Translations under genes and position numbers: made by a program
Shown: one piece after another, positions 7,560 through 15,864 of the stretch
How the letters are laid out: every line of letters starts with the position of its first letter
Position numbering within the stretch: position 1 is the stretch's first letter
Assembly (NCBI RefSeq): GCF_026626635.1
Contig: NZ_JAPNKA010000001.1
Coordinates: forward strand, 6,448,001 to 6,512,000
From: Archangium lansingense
Lineage (GTDB): Bacteria > Myxococcota > Myxococcia > Myxococcales > Myxococcaceae
Length of the DNA stretch: 64,000 nt
Direction of reading: 5' to 3'
The notes under the pieces: generated by a model
What the model was told of the DNA's origin: nothing
The model's database searches: none
The model's input: only the letters and a program-made list of their open reading frames with translations

Positions 7560-9236
7560 GTGAGTCAAGGTTCCACCCAATCCGCAAAGTCCGTCAGCCC
7601 TCGGGGGCCGCACCTCAAGGGGCGGTTCCCGGATGGAACAACCGGGGATTTCCCGCTTGGGGATTTGACGACCCTGGGCCGCCACCCGTCCAACACCCTG
7701 AGGTTGGTGGACCGGGAGGTGTCCAAGGAGCACGCGACCATCGAGCGGATGGGGCGCGACTTCATCCTGCGCGATCTGGGCTCCTCCAACGGCACGTTCG
7801 TCAACGGGCGGCGTGTCGCGGAGCTGCGGCTGCGCGATGGGGATGAGATCAGCCTCGGTACTTCCAAGCTCGTCTTCCACTCCGGTGAGGCGGTCCCGGC
7901 GGCGCCCCCCGTTCCGGGCCCCAGCTCCGGACCGGGGCGAGCCGCTCCCCGGGTGACGGTGGTGGCGCAGTCGCACTCCATCCCCGCGTTCCTCGCGCAG
8001 ATGGATCAGCAGGTGCCGCAGAACTTCCGGCCCGCCGAGCAGATCCAGGAGCTGGCCACCCTCAAGCGCGAGTACGAGAAGCTGCGCATCGCCTACGAGT
8101 TCCACCGCCAGGTGAGCCAGCAGGGCAAGCAGGCCGATCTCTTCGAGCAGATTCTGGCGGTGGCCTTCCAACTGCTGGCAGCGGATCACGGCGTCATCCT
8201 CAAGCCGGGCACGGACGGCCAGTTCACCCCGGTGGCGGTGAAGCACCGGCAGGGCAGCCAGCCGAACGTGATGGTGTCGGACACCGTGCTGCAGAAGGTG
8301 GCCGAGACGAAGAAGGGCGTGCTCACCGCGGACGCCATCATCGACGAGCGCTTCTCCTCCTCGGAGAGCATCGTGGCGCAGGGCATCCGCTCGGCCATGG
8401 CGGTGCCGCTGCTGTCCAAGGGCCAGGTCGAGGCAGTGCTGTTCCTGGACTCGCGCCAGCAGACCAACGCCTTCTCGGAGAAGGATCTGACCATCCTCTC
8501 GGGCATCGCCGCGCAGGCGGCCATCGCCCTGGAGAACGCGGCCCTGGGCGAGCAGATCCAGGCCGAGGCCATTACCCGCGCCGAGCTCAGCCGCTTCCTG
8601 TCGCGGGCGGTGGCCGAGGCGGTGATCCGCGGCGAGACGGAAGACCTGCGGCAGAGCCGGCTGGCGGAAGTGACGTGCCTGTTCGCGGACATCCGCGGCT
8701 TCACCACCCTGTCGGAGAACGAGTCTCCGCAGGAGGTGGTGTCCATGCTCAACGAGTTCTTCACCCTGATGGCGGGCGTGGTGTTCCGCCACGAGGGGAA
8801 CCTGGACAAGTTCATCGGCGACTGCGTGATGGCGGTGTGGGGTCCTCCGTTGGTGCACCCGGACGATCCGGCGCGGGCGCTGCGCGCGGCGCTGGAGATG
8901 CAGGACGCGGTGGAGGTGCTCAACGGCTCGCGCATGGCGGCGGGCAAGCGGCCCATCGAGGTGGGCATCGGCGTGAACACCGGCCAGGCGGTCGTGGGCT
9001 ACATGGGCAGCACCGAGCGCCATGAGTTCACCGCCATCGGCGACACGGTGAACACGGCCTCGCGCCTGTGCGGCCTGGCGAGGGGCGGCGAGGTGGTGGC
9101 CAACCAGAGCACCGTGCAGAAGGCCGGCATCGGCTTCGAGGTGGAGCCCATGCCCGTCACCCAGGTGAAGGGCAAGGAGCGGGGGGTCCAGGCGTATCGG
9201 GTCCTTGGGCTGGAGATCACCAACTCTCAGCGATGA
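7560..9236 (+). CDS. FHA-GAF-class III adenylate cyclase
   Basis: 558 residues from a GTG. The FHA domain (about 20-108) keeps the phosphothreonine-binding residues (Gly40-Arg41, Ser55 and His58, and SSNGT at 75-79). A helical linker and a GAF domain (about 180-335) follow. The C-terminal class III nucleotide cyclase (about 365-555) has the metal aspartates in FADIRGF (Asp377) and IGDCVMAVWG (Asp421), an adenine-selecting Lys in NLDKFIGD, and GDTVNTASRL for transition-state contacts, so it should be catalytically competent and ATP-specific. The stop overlaps the start of a Ser/Thr kinase gene (ATGA). That suggests the FHA domain recognises a phosphorylated kinase, linking phosphorylation to cAMP. 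Confidence 0.92.
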   Translation: MSQGSTQSAKSVSPRGPHLKGRFPDGTTGDFPLGDLTTLGRHPSNTLRLVDREVSKEHATIERMGRDFILRDLGSSNGTFVNGRRVAELRLRDGDEISLGTSKLVFHSGEAVPAAPPVPGPSSGPGRAAPRVTVVAQSHSIPAFLAQMDQQVPQNFRPAEQIQELATLKREYEKLRIAYEFHRQVSQQGKQADLFEQILAVAFQLLAADHGVILKPGTDGQFTPVAVKHRQGSQPNVMVSDTVLQKVAETKKGVLTADAIIDERFSSSESIVAQGIRSAMAVPLLSKGQVEAVLFLDSRQQTNAFSEKDLTILSGIAAQAAIALENAALGEQIQAEAITRAELSRFLSRAVAEAVIRGETEDLRQSRLAEVTCLFADIRGFTTLSENESPQEVVSMLNEFFTLMAGVVFRHEGNLDKFIGDCVMAVWGPPLVHPDDPARALRAALEMQDAVEVLNGSRMAAGKRPIEVGIGVNTGQAVVGYMGSTERHEFTAIGDTVNTASRLCGLARGGEVVANQSTVQKAGIGFEVEPMPVTQVKGKERGVQAYRVLGLEITNSQR

Positions 9237-11185
9237 CGACCTTGAACTGCCCCAGCTGTGCACGTGCGCATGACGTGAGCGGCCTCGCGGACGGCCACGA
9301 GGTGGTATGCGCCTGCGGTGCCCGCTTCCCGGTGCGCACTGCGCCGGTCTCCCCGCTGGCGCCCGAGGTGTCCGCGCCCACGCTGGTGCGCCACTCGTTG
9401 CCCGTGGCGGGGACGGCTCTGGAGCTGCGGCCGCCCGAAGGGGAGGGCACGTTCGTGGGCGGCTCGGTGGAGCTGCCGGGCTACGAGCTGGTGCGCGTGC
9501 TGGGCCGGGGCGGGATGGGCGAGGTGTGGCTGGCGCGGCAGAAGTCGCTGCACCGCATGGTGGCGGTGAAGGTGCTGCCGCCGCGGCTGGCGAAGGATCC
9601 CGAGTTCGTCACGCGCTTCGACAAAGAGGCCACGGCGCTGGCGGCGCTCAATCACCCGAACATCGTGCAGATCATCGATCGCGGGGTGGCGGGAGATCAC
9701 TACTACTTCGTGATGGAGTACGTGGAGGGGCGCTCGCTGCGCGACGTGATGCGCGAGCTGTCTCCTCCCGAGGCGCTGCGCGTAGCGCTGCAGGTGGCGC
9801 GGGCCATCGAGTCCGCGCACGACAAGGACATCATCCACCGCGACCTGAAGCCGGAGAACATCCTGCTGGATGCGCGCGGGCACGTGAAGGTGGCGGACTT
9901 CGGGCTCGCGGGCATCCGCCGGCCGGACTCGCGGCTGCAGCTCACCGCCACGGCGGTGGCCATGGGGACGCTCAACTACATGGCCCCGGAGCAGCGCCGG
10001 GACGCGAAGAACGTGGATGGGCGAGCGGACCTGTTCTCGTTCGGTGTGGTGCTCTACGAGATGCTCACCGGAGAGCTGCCGGTGGGGCGCTTCAAGCTGC
10101 CGTCCGAGCGCGTGCAGGGGTTGGACAAGCGGGTGGATGAGGTGGTGGCGCGGCTGCTGGAGAACGAGCCCGAGGCGCGCTACCAGAAGGCCGCCGAGGT
10201 GTGCCAGGCGCTGGAGGGGCTCGTGTCGAGCACCTCGCTGCCGCCGGGGGCGCTGCGGGCCGAGGAGGAGCGGAGCCCGGTGAAGCGTCGGCTCCGGTGG
10301 GGTTGGCGCAAGGTGAGCACGGTGCTCACGGTGCTGGGCGGCCTGGTGGTGATCTTCGCCGGGGCGAGGAAACTGCTGGGTCAGGCGACCCTCTACCAAT
10401 CGGCCAACGGGAAGCTGGTGCTCGGCACGTGGCTTCCCCGGTGGATAGATACGGGCAAGCCGTGGCCGGCCAACACGGATGGGGATCTGTTCGTGTCCTC
10501 GGAGATGGAGGACCTGGCGGATGGGAAGGTGCGGCTGGGGGTGGACTTCGCGGCGGGTGAGGAGGAGCTGAACGCCCACGCGGGGACCTGGAAGGTGGAG
10601 AACGGACTGCTCCAGGTGATTCAGGGGGGCGATGAGGCCGGCGGCGGGCAGCTCATTCCGCGCGCGTACCTGGCCCACCGCTACTTCTCCAGCGATGACT
10701 TCTCCGCCGAGGTGCTGATGAGCGCGAGCCCCCTGGCCCGGGGCTACGCTGAGCAGCCGCCGGACACGCAGCACTACGCCGAGCTGTCCTACCGAGTGGT
10801 CGGCTTGCAGGTGTCCGTCTACGCCATTCCGGAAGCGGGCATGCGGCTGAGCTGGCGCTACACCACCCCGGAGGGAGAGGACGTGGTGGGCAACAGCTCA
10901 CAGGACGTGGAGAGCCTGGTGCAGGACGAGACGCCAGTGCCCCAGACTCCCTTCCGCGTGAAGTTGCAGCTCAAGAAGCGGAAGAACGGCGTGGACGTGA
11001 GCGCGTACCTCAACGGCTCCTCCGAGCCCTTCGCGCACAAGTTCCTGCCGGGCCTGCATGGGCGCTCGGCGAAGGTGGCGATGGGATGCCGCAATCTGGT
11101 CTGCACCTTCGATGAGCTGGTGGTGCGAGGCGTCCAGACGAAGAAGTCCGCGCACAACAAGGTGGCGGAAACCGAACAGGAGTGA
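9233..11185 (+). CDS. Membrane Ser/Thr protein kinase with N-terminal zinc ribbon
   Basis: 650 residues from the ATG that overlaps the cyclase stop. Residues 1-35 form a zinc ribbon (Cys6, Cys9, Cys26, Cys28). The Hanks-type kinase domain (about 83-340) has GRGGMGEV, Lys113, HRDLKPEN (Asp204), DFG (Asp222) and MAPEQ, so it should be active. One membrane helix lies near 365-385, followed by a roughly 260-residue extracytoplasmic domain rich in beta-strands (LSYRVVGLQVSVYAI, VDVSAYLNGS) that looks like a concanavalin/laminin-G-like fold; this fold call is tentative. It is probably a receptor kinase sensing an envelope signal, acting with the FHA-cyclase. A GC-rich hairpin follows the stop. Confidence 0.9.
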   Translation: MTTLNCPSCARAHDVSGLADGHEVVCACGARFPVRTAPVSPLAPEVSAPTLVRHSLPVAGTALELRPPEGEGTFVGGSVELPGYELVRVLGRGGMGEVWLARQKSLHRMVAVKVLPPRLAKDPEFVTRFDKEATALAALNHPNIVQIIDRGVAGDHYYFVMEYVEGRSLRDVMRELSPPEALRVALQVARAIESAHDKDIIHRDLKPENILLDARGHVKVADFGLAGIRRPDSRLQLTATAVAMGTLNYMAPEQRRDAKNVDGRADLFSFGVVLYEMLTGELPVGRFKLPSERVQGLDKRVDEVVARLLENEPEARYQKAAEVCQALEGLVSSTSLPPGALRAEEERSPVKRRLRWGWRKVSTVLTVLGGLVVIFAGARKLLGQATLYQSANGKLVLGTWLPRWIDTGKPWPANTDGDLFVSSEMEDLADGKVRLGVDFAAGEEELNAHAGTWKVENGLLQVIQGGDEAGGGQLIPRAYLAHRYFSSDDFSAEVLMSASPLARGYAEQPPDTQHYAELSYRVVGLQVSVYAIPEAGMRLSWRYTTPEGEDVVGNSSQDVESLVQDETPVPQTPFRVKLQLKKRKNGVDVSAYLNGSSEPFAHKFLPGLHGRSAKVAMGCRNLVCTFDELVVRGVQTKKSAHNKVAETEQE

Positions 11186-11202
11186 CGGGAGGGCTCCTCC
11201 CG
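11186..11202 (+). terminator. GC-rich hairpin after the kinase gene
   Basis: CGGGAGG and CCTCCCG form a perfect 7-bp stem with a GCT loop, starting right after the TGA of the Ser/Thr kinase gene. No U-tract follows, so termination is plausible but unproven. Confidence 0.5.
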
Positions 11203-11344
11203 CAGGGTGAGGCCGCGTCCGGTGGTGCACGGGCGCACGTCCCTGGTGTGCCCTTGCGTGCACGAGGAGCCGTCTCCACCTTTGGCCGGGACGGGGCCCG
11301 TGTGTGAATGCGGGCCGCGGTGTGACTCGGGCAGAGGGGGAGCC

Positions 11345-12244
11345 ATGGACTTGCGGTGGGCATTCGCCCCGCTGTACGCGGCGGGCCTGGGTGCACTGGT
11401 GGTCGCGGCGTTCGCCTTCGGGCGCAAGGATGCCCGGACCTTCATGCCGCAATGGCCAATGGCGTGGTTCGGGCTGCTGGCGGTGCTCTTCGCGATCGTC
11501 ACGTTGCGTTACCGAGCTGGACCCTTCATGTGGCTGTCCCCAGGAGTGCTGGGCGACGGGTTGGGCTTCGCGCTGCTGGTGGTGGCGGCGGGGCTGGCGG
11601 TGGCGGGCTCGCGGGTGTGGCTGCGCGCGGATGCGCTGCGGGCCGAGGCGCCTCGGAGCATCGACGAGGGCGTGGCGGCGCTGCGCGAGGGGCGCTCTCC
11701 AGGGTGGGGCGTGTACCGGGGCCGGCTGGCGTCGAGCGATCAGGTGACGTCACCGGGCGGGGTGGTGTGCGCCTTCTACGAGGCGGAGCTGCGCGGGGTG
11801 ATGCCAGACGGGAGCAAGGGACCGCTGCTGTCGGTGGAGCGGGCGTACGCGCCGGTGTTGCAGGTGAGGGGAGAGCGGGCGGAGGCGGCGGTGAGCTTCT
11901 CGCCGAAGCTGCTGCTGGCGCCGCTGCGGATCCTTCGCTGCCAGATGGGGAAGCCATTGGCGGAGACGGGCACGGGTGTGCTGGCGGAGGGCCGCGCTGT
12001 GGAGGAGTCGCTCTCGTACGAGCGGGTGGGGAAGCTCGGCGAGGAGTGCCTGGTGGTGGGGGAGCTGAGACGGGGACCGGTGCCGGGCGTGTACGAGCTG
12101 CGCGGGAAGCAGGGCGGCCCAGCGATGGTCATCCTGGGCAACGCGGGCGAGGGGACGGGCAAGGTGCTGACGCGGCGGGCGTGGACGCTGTTCTCGGTGG
12201 CCGGTGGGCTCACCGTGGCGGCGGCCTGGGTGCTCGCGGGCTGA
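11345..12244 (+). CDS. Multi-pass membrane protein with GIDE-like domain
   Basis: 299 residues from the ATG at 11345, chosen because GAGGGGGAG precedes it and it begins a membrane helix; the frame stays open upstream. Three helices lie at about 8-25, 37-55 and 68-88, a soluble part at about 95-270, and one helix at 278-297. The soluble part has features of the GIDE/MULAN domain: GVYRGRLASSDQVTSPGGVV then FYEAELR, and later GEECLVVGELRR, VILGNAGEG. There is no RING finger, as usual in bacterial GIDE proteins, whose function is unknown. It may be cotranscribed with the kinase, although a hairpin lies between them. Confidence 0.65.
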   Translation: MDLRWAFAPLYAAGLGALVVAAFAFGRKDARTFMPQWPMAWFGLLAVLFAIVTLRYRAGPFMWLSPGVLGDGLGFALLVVAAGLAVAGSRVWLRADALRAEAPRSIDEGVAALREGRSPGWGVYRGRLASSDQVTSPGGVVCAFYEAELRGVMPDGSKGPLLSVERAYAPVLQVRGERAEAAVSFSPKLLLAPLRILRCQMGKPLAETGTGVLAEGRAVEESLSYERVGKLGEECLVVGELRRGPVPGVYELRGKQGGPAMVILGNAGEGTGKVLTRRAWTLFSVAGGLTVAAAWVLAG

Positions 12245-12275
12245 GCCGGGGTTGCCCACAATGCGTCAGTCGCCC

Positions 12276-12307
12276 TGTTACCGATGGTAACAGAGGTTAC
12301 GAAACCA
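12276..12307. promoter_or_regulatory. Operator-like palindromes upstream of the porin gene
   Basis: TGTTACC-GAT-GGTAACA (12276-12292) is a perfect 7-bp inverted repeat with a 3-nt spacer, followed at once by an imperfect palindrome GGTT-ACGA-AACC. Both lie in the 174-bp gap before the porin start at 12419. There is no T-run, so a repressor or activator binding site fits better than a terminator. The cognate regulator is unknown. Confidence 0.45.
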
Positions 12308-12418
12308 CACTGGATGCGGTGCGGCGACGTGGGCCGGCCAAGAGTGTGGGCTCTTATGGTACGGACGTTGCGTTCGCAGCATCCAGGCACCCATTGACCC
12401 CTCGACCCCAGGGAAGCC

Positions 12419-13717
12419 ATGAAGAATGCTCGATTCGCCGCAGTGATCGTCTCGGTGGGACTCTGCTCGGCCACCCACGCACTGGCCCAGACCCCCGGCA
12501 CCGGTGATGCCACCCCTCCGTCCGCCACCCAGTCCACTCCGACTCCCACTCCGCCGCCGGCCACCGCTTCAGCCCCGGCCGCCGCCGAGAGCGACGAGCT
12601 CCTCTTCCGGTTCTACGGCACGCTCAACCCGCGCTTCGTGCTGGCCAACGGAGCGGTGGAGTCCTTCAGCCAGCCCAATGCCTCGGCCATCACCGCCGCG
12701 GGCAACCCCGTCTACGCCAACTTCCCGGACGACTCCCGTCACTCCTTCCAGGTGGCGCAGTCGCGCGTGGGGTTCTGGCTCAACGAAAAGGGGCCCCTGA
12801 AGGCGCAGGTCGAAATCGACTTCGTGGACTTCACCAAGGCCACCCCCACTGTCGCCAGCTTGCCCCGCCTGCGTATTGCGCGCGTGGACTACTCCTTCCA
12901 TTCCGTCCACACGGTGTCCCTGGGGCAGGACTGGGATCTGCACGCCCCCCTCAATCCGCACGGCATCAACCTGGTGGGAGCGCTCTTCCAGTCGGGGAAC
13001 AGCGGCTTCATGCGCCAGCAGTTCAAATACTTCTACACCACGCCGAGCTTCGAGCTGGGAGCGGCGGTGGGCTTTCCCGCCCCCAACGTCACGCCCAAGG
13101 ATGCGTTCCTCGAGATTGGCGCGCTGCCCACCTTTGCCGTGCGCGGAACCTACAAGTTCGGCAAGAGCCGAGTCGGCGCATCGGCCATCGCCACGCGGAT
13201 CCCCTTCAACTTCAAGGCTCCGGACGAGCGCTTCGCCGCGGCCTTCGCCGCCGCTCTCTTCTCGGAGCTCTCGCCCTCCGAGCACACCAACATCCGGGTG
13301 GAGCTCAACTTCGGGCAGAACTCCGCCAACCTGGGCCTGCTGACGCTCGCACAGGGCCGCGCCGCCGAGGACCTGCAGGAGTTGGGAGGCTATATCTCGG
13401 TCCGCCAGGTGTTGACGGGCATGCACTCCGTCTACGGCATGGCGGGCTACCAGAAGGTGCTCGAGCCCTCGAAGGTGGTGCCCAGCTACGATAACCCCCC
13501 CACGGGTAGCGCCACCCTCTCGGGCACGGGTCCCGGGATGCTGCACAACGGCACGGTGCGCCTGGGCTACGAGATCAAGCCCATTCGCAGGCTGGCCTTC
13601 GTGCTGGAGGGCTTCCTCTTCCAGTCGCACTTCCAGCTGCAACCAGCGGACGTGGGAAATTTCAACGCGAATCGCACCACGCTGGGCCTCGAGACGGGCG
13701 CCATCCTGACCTTCTGA
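12419..13717 (+). CDS. Outer-membrane porin (DcaP-like)
   Basis: 432 residues with a signal peptide (cleavage near ALAQ, residue 24), a Pro/Thr/Ala-rich linker to residue about 57, then a beta-strand-rich body ending in phenylalanine, the usual C-terminal residue of barrel proteins for BAM recognition. Strand-like stretches include LLFRFYGTLNPRFVLANG, HSFQVAQSRVGFWLNEKG and AQVEIDFVDF, which resemble DcaP/porin-type trimeric channels. GGGAAGCC precedes the ATG. Substrate is unknown; the palindromes upstream suggest regulated expression. It is convergent with the ABC permease, with a 6-bp gap. Confidence 0.75.
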   Translation: MKNARFAAVIVSVGLCSATHALAQTPGTGDATPPSATQSTPTPTPPPATASAPAAAESDELLFRFYGTLNPRFVLANGAVESFSQPNASAITAAGNPVYANFPDDSRHSFQVAQSRVGFWLNEKGPLKAQVEIDFVDFTKATPTVASLPRLRIARVDYSFHSVHTVSLGQDWDLHAPLNPHGINLVGALFQSGNSGFMRQQFKYFYTTPSFELGAAVGFPAPNVTPKDAFLEIGALPTFAVRGTYKFGKSRVGASAIATRIPFNFKAPDERFAAAFAAALFSELSPSEHTNIRVELNFGQNSANLGLLTLAQGRAAEDLQELGGYISVRQVLTGMHSVYGMAGYQKVLEPSKVVPSYDNPPTGSATLSGTGPGMLHNGTVRLGYEIKPIRRLAFVLEGFLFQSHFQLQPADVGNFNANRTTLGLETGAILTF

Positions 13718-13723
13718 GTGAAC

Positions 13724-14860
13724 TCAAGCCGTCACCTTCTGGAACTGGCGCACGCTCAGCCCGAGCAGCGCGGCGGAGAGGGCCATCAATGCAAGCACGT
13801 TGGGCAGCAGATCCATCAGCCCCGCGCCGCGCAGCACCACGCCGCGCATGATCTCCACCATGTGCGTGGCTGGAAGGATCCGCCCGAGCGCGTACAGGGG
13901 CCACGGCAGGCCAGACACCGGGAAGATGTAGCCGCTGAGGAAGATGGACGGGAGAATGAAGAGCTGAGACATCTGCTGGGCCTGCGCCTGGGTCTTCGCG
14001 CGCGTGGAGACGAACAGCCCCAGGGACAGCAGCGCGAACAGGTACACCACGGCCATCGCGAAGAGGAACACCAGGTTGCCCCGGATGGGCACGCTGAAGG
14101 CGAAGCGCATGGCCAGCAGGATGAGCGTCATTTCCCCCATGCCCAGCAGCAGATAGGGCACCAGCTTCCCCAGCATCAGCCCGAGCGGGTGTACAGGCGT
14201 CACCAGGAGCTGCTCCAGCGTGCCCTTCTCCCGCTCGCGCACGATGGCCACCGCCGTGAGCAGCGTGGCGACGATCTGCAGCAGCACGGCCACCAACCCC
14301 GGGATGATGTAGTTGGCCGTGCGGCCGCTCGGGTTGAAGAGGATGAGCGGGCGCGCATCGATGACCGGCTCGGCCGCGGAGCCGATCCGCTCGGAGACCG
14401 CCTCCAGGTTCAACTTCGCCGCCAGCCCGTTCACCGCCGCCAGCGCCTGCGAGCTGACCACCGAGTCCGAGCCATCGATGAGCACCAGCATCGAGGCGTG
14501 CTTGCCGGGTGCGGCCCCCACTCGCGCGGCACCGAACTGTGGAGGCACCACCACGCCCACCTTGGCCCGGCCCTGGATGATCCGCTCGCGAGCCTCGCTC
14601 GGGTCCGAGGTCACCAGCACCACGTGAAAGGTCTCGGTGGCCTCGAGCTGCTCTACCAGCTCGCGGCTGGCGCTCGTCCGGTCCTGGTCCACCACCACCG
14701 TGGGCACGTGCCGCACCGTCTGATCCAGGAACCCGAACAGGATGAGCTGGAAGAGGGGAATGGAGAGCGCGGCCATGAGCGTGGCTCGGTCCCTCCGCAC
14801 ATGGACGAACTCCTTGCGCATGACGGCGACGAAGGAGTCCCAGATGGCACTCAGCTTCAT
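13724..14860 (-). CDS. ABC-2 type transporter permease (YbhS/YhhJ-like)
   Basis: 378 residues from the ATG at 14860, which shares ATGA with the ATPase stop. One membrane helix lies near residues 25-45, then a large periplasmic domain (about 50-185), then five or six helices (about 190-375), with REREKGTLEQLLVTPV as the conserved cytoplasmic loop of ABC-2 exporters. Together with the HlyD-type adaptor and ATPase it forms a YbhGFSR-like drug/envelope exporter. E. coli has two permeases (YbhS and YbhR) but only one is encoded here, so a homodimer is likely. Confidence 0.88.
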   Translation of the reverse strand: MKLSAIWDSFVAVMRKEFVHVRRDRATLMAALSIPLFQLILFGFLDQTVRHVPTVVVDQDRTSASRELVEQLEATETFHVVLVTSDPSEARERIIQGRAKVGVVVPPQFGAARVGAAPGKHASMLVLIDGSDSVVSSQALAAVNGLAAKLNLEAVSERIGSAAEPVIDARPLILFNPSGRTANYIIPGLVAVLLQIVATLLTAVAIVREREKGTLEQLLVTPVHPLGLMLGKLVPYLLLGMGEMTLILLAMRFAFSVPIRGNLVFLFAMAVVYLFALLSLGLFVSTRAKTQAQAQQMSQLFILPSIFLSGYIFPVSGLPWPLYALGRILPATHMVEIMRGVVLRGAGLMDLLPNVLALMALSAALLGLSVRQFQKVTA

Positions 14861-15864
14861 GGGTGCACCTCCGCGAGCCTGGTGCCGGGGAGCGCTGCTG
14901 GGCCCGGACTCTCTCGCTCGCGTGCGGCCTGCTCGGTGAGCGCCACGAAGACGTCCTCCAGCGAGGGCGTGATGGGACGGACCTCCGCTCCGGGGAAACC
15001 CGCTTCCTCCAACCGTGCGAGCACCTCGGTGTCCGTCAGTCCCGTGTCCACCAGCACCTCCACGGACTGTCCGAAGAGGGTTGTGCCGTAGCACCAGGGC
15101 ACGGTTCTCAGGAAGGCGAGCGCGCGTGCCGGGTGCGGTGTCTCCACCGCCAGTCGGCGTTGGCCCGGACGGTGGACCGCGGGCAGTTGCTTGAGCTCCT
15201 CCGGCGTGCCCGTGACGAGCAGCTTCGACAGGTACAGGTACCCCACCTCGCCACAGCGCTCGGCTTCGTCCATGTAGTGCGTGGTGACGAAGAGCGTGAC
15301 GCCCTCGGCGGCCAGCAGGAAGAGCAAGTCCCACAGCTCACGCCGAGCCACCGGATCAATGCCGGCCGTGGGCTCATCGAGGAACACCACCTGCGGCTGG
15401 TGCATCAGCGCCGCCCCGAGCGCCAGCCGCTGCTTCCACCCGCCCGACAGCAGCCCCGCCCGCCGCTCCAGGTACGGGCCGATGTGCGTGAGCTCCACCG
15501 CCGCCTCCAGCCGCTGCCTCGCGCGCTCTCCGGACAGGCCGTAGATACGGGCGTAGAACCGGAGGTTCTCCAGGACGGTGAGATCCTCGTACAGGGAGAA
15601 GCGCTGGCTCATGTAGCCGATGCGGCGGCGGATCTCCTCGCCCTCGCGCGCCACGTCCAGGCCGAGCACCCGGGCTCCGCCCTCGGAGGGAGCCAGCAGC
15701 CCGCAGAGGATGCGGATGAGCGTGGACTTGCCGCTGCCATTGGGCCCGAGCAGCCCGTAGATGGAGCCGCCGTGGACTTCGAGATCCACGCGGTCCAACG
15801 CGGTGAAGTCCCCGAAGCGCCGGGTCAGCCCCTGGACGGAGATGGCGGGCTCGGGCGCGCTCAC
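14857..15864 (-). CDS. ABC transporter ATPase (YbhF-like)
   Basis: 335 residues from a GTG that overlaps the adaptor stop (GTGA). Walker A GPNGSGKST near residues 39-47, Q-loop in YMSQRFSLYEDL, signature LSGGWKQR, Walker B VVFLDEPTAGIDP and the switch His in FVTTHYMDEAE are all present. A roughly 100-residue C-terminal domain follows, ending in the typical SLEDVFVALTE. It powers the permease at 13724-14860. Confidence 0.92.
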   Translation of the reverse strand: MSAPEPAISVQGLTRRFGDFTALDRVDLEVHGGSIYGLLGPNGSGKSTLIRILCGLLAPSEGGARVLGLDVAREGEEIRRRIGYMSQRFSLYEDLTVLENLRFYARIYGLSGERARQRLEAAVELTHIGPYLERRAGLLSGGWKQRLALGAALMHQPQVVFLDEPTAGIDPVARRELWDLLFLLAAEGVTLFVTTHYMDEAERCGEVGYLYLSKLLVTGTPEELKQLPAVHRPGQRRLAVETPHPARALAFLRTVPWCYGTTLFGQSVEVLVDTGLTDTEVLARLEEAGFPGAEVRPITPSLEDVFVALTEQAARERESPGPAALPGTRLAEVHP

